Of a stretch of 64,000 bases of DNA, positions 60,686-64,000 are shown piece after piece. A program made the position numbers and the translations under genes. How positions within the stretch are numbered: the stretch's first letter is position 1; every line of letters starts with the position of its first letter. The notes below the pieces were generated by a model. That model searched no databases. It saw only the letters and a program-made list of their open reading frames with translations, and was not told where the DNA came from. The DNA is from Kribbella sp. NBC_01245 (GTDB lineage Bacteria > Actinomycetota > Actinomycetes > Propionibacteriales > Kribbellaceae), in assembly GCF_036226525.1 (NCBI RefSeq), contig NZ_CP108487.1:5704001-5768000 (forward strand). Direction: 5' to 3'.

Positions 60686-62679
60686 ATGGGGTCGTGACTC
60701 GTGCCCTGGGATGGCCAGAGAAGAGCACCGGCGAGCCGCGGGCGACCAGCCCGATCGGCTGGCCGCAAAGCAGTCCGGTTGTAGAGGTCGTCCAGCCTGA
60801 CTCGACCCCGGTTGCTCCTTCGACTTCGACGTCCCTGGACGAGGCCACGACAAGCACGCCGGCCCGTTCCTCGCTTCCTGCTGCTCCGGTGTTCGCGGTT
60901 GCGCCCACCAACGGGACCGTCGTACCGGCAGCTGCTAGTGGCGGAGCTCCGGTGAGCGCCGCTCCTGCTGGCGCTGTGCTGGTCGACGGCTCGCCTTCAG
61001 AAGAGCCGCCTTCGGAAGAGCCGGCCGAAGCTGCTGCCGGTAGTTCCGCCGAGACAGCTGTCGCAACCTCTGACGAGGCTGCCGCTTCGACTCCCGCTGT
61101 TCCCACGCCTCTTACGCAGGGCGAAGCCGGCACCACCTCGGTCGCAGAGACGAGCGTGGTTGACGGCGATGAGGCCGGGGCGCTTGTCGACGGTGACGAC
61201 CCGAGCGAAGGCGCTGCGGAATCGGCTGCGACCGCCGAGGCGCCCTCGAAGGGCGCGTCCAACGGCGTCCAGTTTTCGGAGCCGATGACGACCACCGCTC
61301 AACTGGCGGCCACCGTGCAGCAGTCGCCTCCTGCGCAGTCTGCGCCGACCGTCGGATCGACTGCGCCGTCGGCAGGGCAGGACGAGGAGCAAAGCGAAGG
61401 GACGGCAGAGGCCGAGTCGCCGACGATCACCCTGGCGCCGTCCGCCCTGCAGACTGCCGCTTCACTTGGTTTGACCGACGTTCCTCCGCCCGTTGCCGCC
61501 GATCCCGTTTCACGTGAAACGAGCACCGAGCCGGGCTCCGTTTCACGTGAAACCGAGTCCGCCACTGCGGTCGAGGAGGAGTTCCCAGAGTCGCCGCGGC
61601 CTGTGGATGACTACCCCCTGGGAACCCCTTCTCAGGCGGGAATTCATCCACAGAAGCCTGTGGATGAACCTGGGGGCAGAGCTGCCCCGACTCCCACTGA
61701 CATTCTCTTCGGGCCAAGTCCCGCACCTATCGGAATGGGCGCTATGACTGCCGCACAGATCGCCGCGCGAGCCACCTCGGACGAGCTGCAGCGACGACTT
61801 CTCGAGACCCCGATCGCCGCCGCCACCGAACGGACGCTGCTCGTGAATGAAGGCCGGACCATGGGCAAGGAGTTCCCGCTCCCCGACGAGACGCGCGTCT
61901 TCGTCGTGGCCAACCAGAAGGGTGGCGTCGGCAAGACGACCACCACCGTGAACGTCGCCGCCGGGCTCGCGCTGTACGGCGCCCGCATCCTGGTGATCGA
62001 CCTCGACCCCCAGGGCAACGCGTCGACGGCTCTCGGCATCGACCACTCCGAAGGAACGCCCGGTGTCTACGAGGCGATCATCGAGAACGAGCCGCTGAGC
62101 AAACTGACCCAGCCGTGTTCGGAGCACCCGGGCATCTTCGTCGTACCGGCGACCATCGACCTGGCCGGCGCCGAGATCGAACTCGTCAGCATCGTGGCCC
62201 GCGAGAGCCGTCTGAAGAAGGCGCTCGACGCGCACCTGGCCGAGACCGAAGCCGCGGGCGAGCCGTACGACTACGTGTTCATCGACTGCCCGCCGTCGCT
62301 GGGCCTGCTCACGGTGAACGCGTTGACCGCCGCGCGCGAGGTCCTCGTCCCGATCCAGAGCGAGTACTACGCGCTCGAGGGTCTGTCCCAGCTGCTCCGC
62401 CACATCGACATGGTGAAGTCCCACCTCAACCCGGGCCTGGACGTCTCCACGATCCTGCTCACCATGTACGACGCGCGCACCAAGCTGGCCGGCGAGGTCG
62501 CGGCCGAGGTGCGCGGCCACTTCCAGGACCGGGTGCTGCGGACCGCCGTACCGCGCTCGGTCCGGATCTCCGAAGCACCGAGCCACGGCCAGACTGTGCT
62601 CGCGTACGACCCGGCCTCCGCCGGCGCACTTTCCTACCTGGAAGCATCGCGGGAGATCGCGATGCGGAACAACGCGTGA
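60682..62679 (+). CDS. parA: chromosome-partitioning ATPase ParA with long N-terminal extension
   Basis: 665 residues from a GTG at 60682 overlapping the rsmG stop (GTGA). Residues 1 to about 355 are Ala/Pro/Ser/Thr/Glu-rich with no fold signature. The ATPase follows: VFVVANQKGGVGKTTTTVNV (Walker A, Lys about 413), VIDLDPQGNASTAL, YDYVFIDCPPSLGLLTVNAL. Normal actinobacterial ParA is about 350 residues with some 80 ahead of Walker A. An internal ATG at 61744 (or 61735) would give such a form without a clear ribosome site. The extension-coding DNA carries two parS cores and DnaA-box-like sites. ParA moves ParB-parS complexes. Confidence 0.9.
   Translation: MNGVVTRALGWPEKSTGEPRATSPIGWPQSSPVVEVVQPDSTPVAPSTSTSLDEATTSTPARSSLPAAPVFAVAPTNGTVVPAAASGGAPVSAAPAGAVLVDGSPSEEPPSEEPAEAAAGSSAETAVATSDEAAASTPAVPTPLTQGEAGTTSVAETSVVDGDEAGALVDGDDPSEGAAESAATAEAPSKGASNGVQFSEPMTTTAQLAATVQQSPPAQSAPTVGSTAPSAGQDEEQSEGTAEAESPTITLAPSALQTAASLGLTDVPPPVAADPVSRETSTEPGSVSRETESATAVEEEFPESPRPVDDYPLGTPSQAGIHPQKPVDEPGGRAAPTPTDILFGPSPAPIGMGAMTAAQIAARATSDELQRRLLETPIAAATERTLLVNEGRTMGKEFPLPDETRVFVVANQKGGVGKTTTTVNVAAGLALYGARILVIDLDPQGNASTALGIDHSEGTPGVYEAIIENEPLSKLTQPCSEHPGIFVVPATIDLAGAEIELVSIVARESRLKKALDAHLAETEAAGEPYDYVFIDCPPSLGLLTVNALTAAREVLVPIQSEYYALEGLSQLLRHIDMVKSHLNPGLDVSTILLTMYDARTKLAGEVAAEVRGHFQDRVLRTAVPRSVRISEAPSHGQTVLAYDPASAGALSYLEASREIAMRNNA
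61507..61520. promoter_or_regulatory. parS: parS site 2 (in parA extension)
   Basis: Perfect GTTTCACGTGAAAC core, again read as VSRET in the parA frame. Confidence 0.93.
61540..61553. promoter_or_regulatory. parS: parS site 3 (in parA extension)
   Basis: Perfect GTTTCACGTGAAAC core, 33 bp after site 2, also read as VSRET. Confidence 0.93.
61643..61668. promoter_or_regulatory. inverted pair of DnaA-box-like sites inside parA
   Basis: TTCATCCACAG at 61643-61653 faces CTGTGGATGAA at 61658-61668, with 4 bp between. Each half contains TCATCCACA, one mismatch from the DnaA box. A further TGTGGATGA lies at about 61603. Confidence 0.55.
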
Positions 62680-62764
62680 CCCGATCGGCCGACCTCGGCG
62701 CGATCCGTGGCACTACCAGCACCGGGCGAGTGAGCACGGGCACCGAACGACAGAGGGAGCGTCG

Positions 62765-63709
62765 ATGAACACCCGACTCGGACGCGGACTCGGCGCGCTG
62801 ATCCCCAGCACGCCGTCTCCGGCCGGAACGCAGACTCTGGGCAGCAAGTCGAACTCGATCCCCGGCGCACCACGCGAGCCCGAGCTCGCCGCCGTTCCGG
62901 GTGCGCGCTTCGCCGTCATCCCGGTCGACCAGATCAGCCCGAACCCGAAGCAGCCGCGTACGGTCTTCGACGAGGACGCGATGGCCGAGCTGGTGCACTC
63001 GGTCAAGGAGATCGGCCTGCTGCAGCCGATCGTCGTACGCAAGCTCGACACCGACAAGTTCGAACTGGTGATGGGGGAGCGCCGCTGGCGGGCCACCCAG
63101 GAAGCCGGCCTCGACACCATCCCGGCGATCGTGCGGGAGACCGCCGACGACGTGATGCTGCGCGATGCGCTGTTGGAGAACCTCCACCGCAGCCAGCTGA
63201 ACCCGCTGGAAGAAGCGGCGGCCTACCAGCAGATGCTCGACGACTTCGGCTGCACGCAGGAAGTTCTCGCCAGTCGCATCGGCCGGTCGCGTCCGCAGAT
63301 CTCCAACACCCTGCGCCTCCTGAAGCTCCCGGCATCCGTCCAGCGTCGCGTTGCCGCCGGAGTCCTCTCGGCCGGGCACGCCCGCGCGCTTCTCGGTCTG
63401 CCGAGCGGCGATGCCCAGGAGCGCCTGGCTCAGCGGATCGTCGCTGAAGGTCTGTCCGTACGGTCGGTGGAGGAGATCGTCTCGATGGGCGAAGCGCCCG
63501 GTGCCGACGACGCGACCCCGGCCAAGCGCCGCAACCGCCCAGTCGCCCCGAAGCTGATCGACCTGGCGGACCGCCTGTCCGACCGCTTCGAAACTCGCGT
63601 CAAGGTCGACCTCGGCAAAACCAAGGGCAAGATCACCGTCGAGTTCGCCTCTTTGGACGACCTCGAACGAATCGTCGACCTAATGGACCCAAACAAGCGC
63701 ACTTCCTGA
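62765..63709 (+). CDS. parB: chromosome-partitioning protein ParB
   Basis: 314 residues from the ATG at 62765. ParA-contacting start RLGRGLGALIP; CTP-binding domain with QISPNPKQPRTVFDEDAM, GLLQPIVVRK, VMGERRWRATQEAG and ENLHRSQLNPLEEA; parS-binding HTH in TQEVLASRIGRSRPQISNTL; C-terminal dimer domain. It loads on parS as a CTP-dependent clamp. Last gene of the rightward group. Confidence 0.97.
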   Translation: MNTRLGRGLGALIPSTPSPAGTQTLGSKSNSIPGAPREPELAAVPGARFAVIPVDQISPNPKQPRTVFDEDAMAELVHSVKEIGLLQPIVVRKLDTDKFELVMGERRWRATQEAGLDTIPAIVRETADDVMLRDALLENLHRSQLNPLEEAAAYQQMLDDFGCTQEVLASRIGRSRPQISNTLRLLKLPASVQRRVAAGVLSAGHARALLGLPSGDAQERLAQRIVAEGLSVRSVEEIVSMGEAPGADDATPAKRRNRPVAPKLIDLADRLSDRFETRVKVDLGKTKGKITVEFASLDDLERIVDLMDPNKRTS

Positions 63710-63801
63710 CCTCGGACGGTTCTCCCAGCGCCCCTGAGAGCCCCGCCCCTCAACAACCAACCCCCACAACCTCCCCCAACGCCCCTCCAAAGGCCACCCA
63801 C

Positions 63802-63840
63802 AGAACGCCCTGCCGGACTTAACCGGCCGGGCGTTCTGCC
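63802..63840 (+). terminator. terminator after parB
   Basis: AGAACGCCC-T-GCCGG at 63802-63816 pairs with CCGGC-C-GGGCGTTCT at 63823-63837, loop ACTTAA, one mismatch, followed by a short CTTT run. Confidence 0.8.
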
Positions 63841-63934
63841 TTTCCGAGCGCCTTGCCCCCAGCTGCAAACCCTGCGCACCTCGCCGCGACCCGGCTACCC
63901 GCGCTGACATCTCCAACCCATTGGGAGGGGTGCC

Positions 63935-63997
63935 ATGAAGTCGGTGCCGACCTGGCCCGCGTCACGGCCAGAGCACCCCATGATCGGGTTGGCCTAA
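63935..63997 (+). CDS. possible 20-residue small ORF
   Basis: ATG at 63935 with GGGAGGGG 5-6 nt upstream, reading MKSVPTWPASRPEHPMIGLA then TAA. The ribosome site is good, but there is no other support; it could be a leader peptide for a gene beyond the window or chance. Confidence 0.25.
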   Translation: MKSVPTWPASRPEHPMIGLA

Positions 63998-64000
63998 CGG

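Noticed and set aside
63680..63916. 78-residue minus-strand frame after parB
   Set aside because: Runs through the parB terminator, has no ribosome site and shows random Arg/Gly composition.

Overview
The window is high-GC actinobacterial chromosome, about 70 percent GC, with many GTG starts, ATGA/GTGA gene overlaps and frequent GTACGACG-type strings. Gene content and order (dnaA-dnaN-gnd-recF-dciA, DUF3566, DLW-39, mycothiol-type enzymes, MocR, DUF4328) fit the Kribbella/Nocardioides group. The genus is inferred from style and synteny, not from an rRNA gene. The right third carries the replication origin, so this is the oriC-proximal chromosome core with an accessory-rich left flank.

Layout. 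1-6 kb: a cysteine-rich small protein coupled to an M28 peptidase, an FMN-binding protein divergent from a MocR regulator, a roughly 1.08 kb segment bracketed by a perfect 35-bp direct repeat that contains a secreted-protein gene, a NUDIX hydrolase and an AbiEi-type antitoxin with no visible toxin. 6-16 kb: an arabinan/arabino-oligosaccharide unit. It has a LacI regulator, a GH51 arabinofuranosidase, an ABC importer (binding protein and two permeases, no ATPase) and a secreted GH43 enzyme, plus a GH43 lipoprotein and a two-repeat secreted protein. 16-22 kb: an ECF sigma factor with a C-terminal SnoaL-like domain, a tandem NTF2-like protein, a maleylpyruvate isomerase-family protein, a secreted M14 carboxypeptidase, and a FAD monooxygenase/TetR pair with repeated operators.

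22-39 kb: rhomboid, cyclophilin, DUF5324 protein, Ogt, three DUF4328 membrane proteins, QueA-SDR, an AGPS-like oxidase with TetR and GlpD, a PP2C-like phosphatase, an MfpA/Qnr-like pentapeptide protein, VanZ-like and GNAT proteins. Three large inverted-repeat structures and a second cluster of DnaA boxes (31.0-31.2 kb) lie in the gaps.

39.5-57 kb, all leftward apart from one short unit: dnaA, dnaN, gnd, recF, dciA, gyrB, gyrA, DUF3566, tRNA-Ile, DLW-39, tRNA-Ala. The dciA-gyrB junction is interrupted by four unrecognised membrane-protein genes. 57-63.7 kb, rightward: rpmH, rnpA, yidD, yidC, khpB/jag, rsmG, parA, parB. DnaA boxes lie on both sides of dnaA.

The most striking points are two core chromosome-maintenance proteins with very long low-complexity N-terminal extensions. 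DnaA is predicted at 1100 residues, with about 512 residues ahead of domain I. ParA is predicted at 665 residues, with the Walker A motif at about residue 413. The DNA encoding the ParA extension holds two perfect parS cores and an inverted pair of DnaA-box-like sites. A third parS lies at the start of rsmG.
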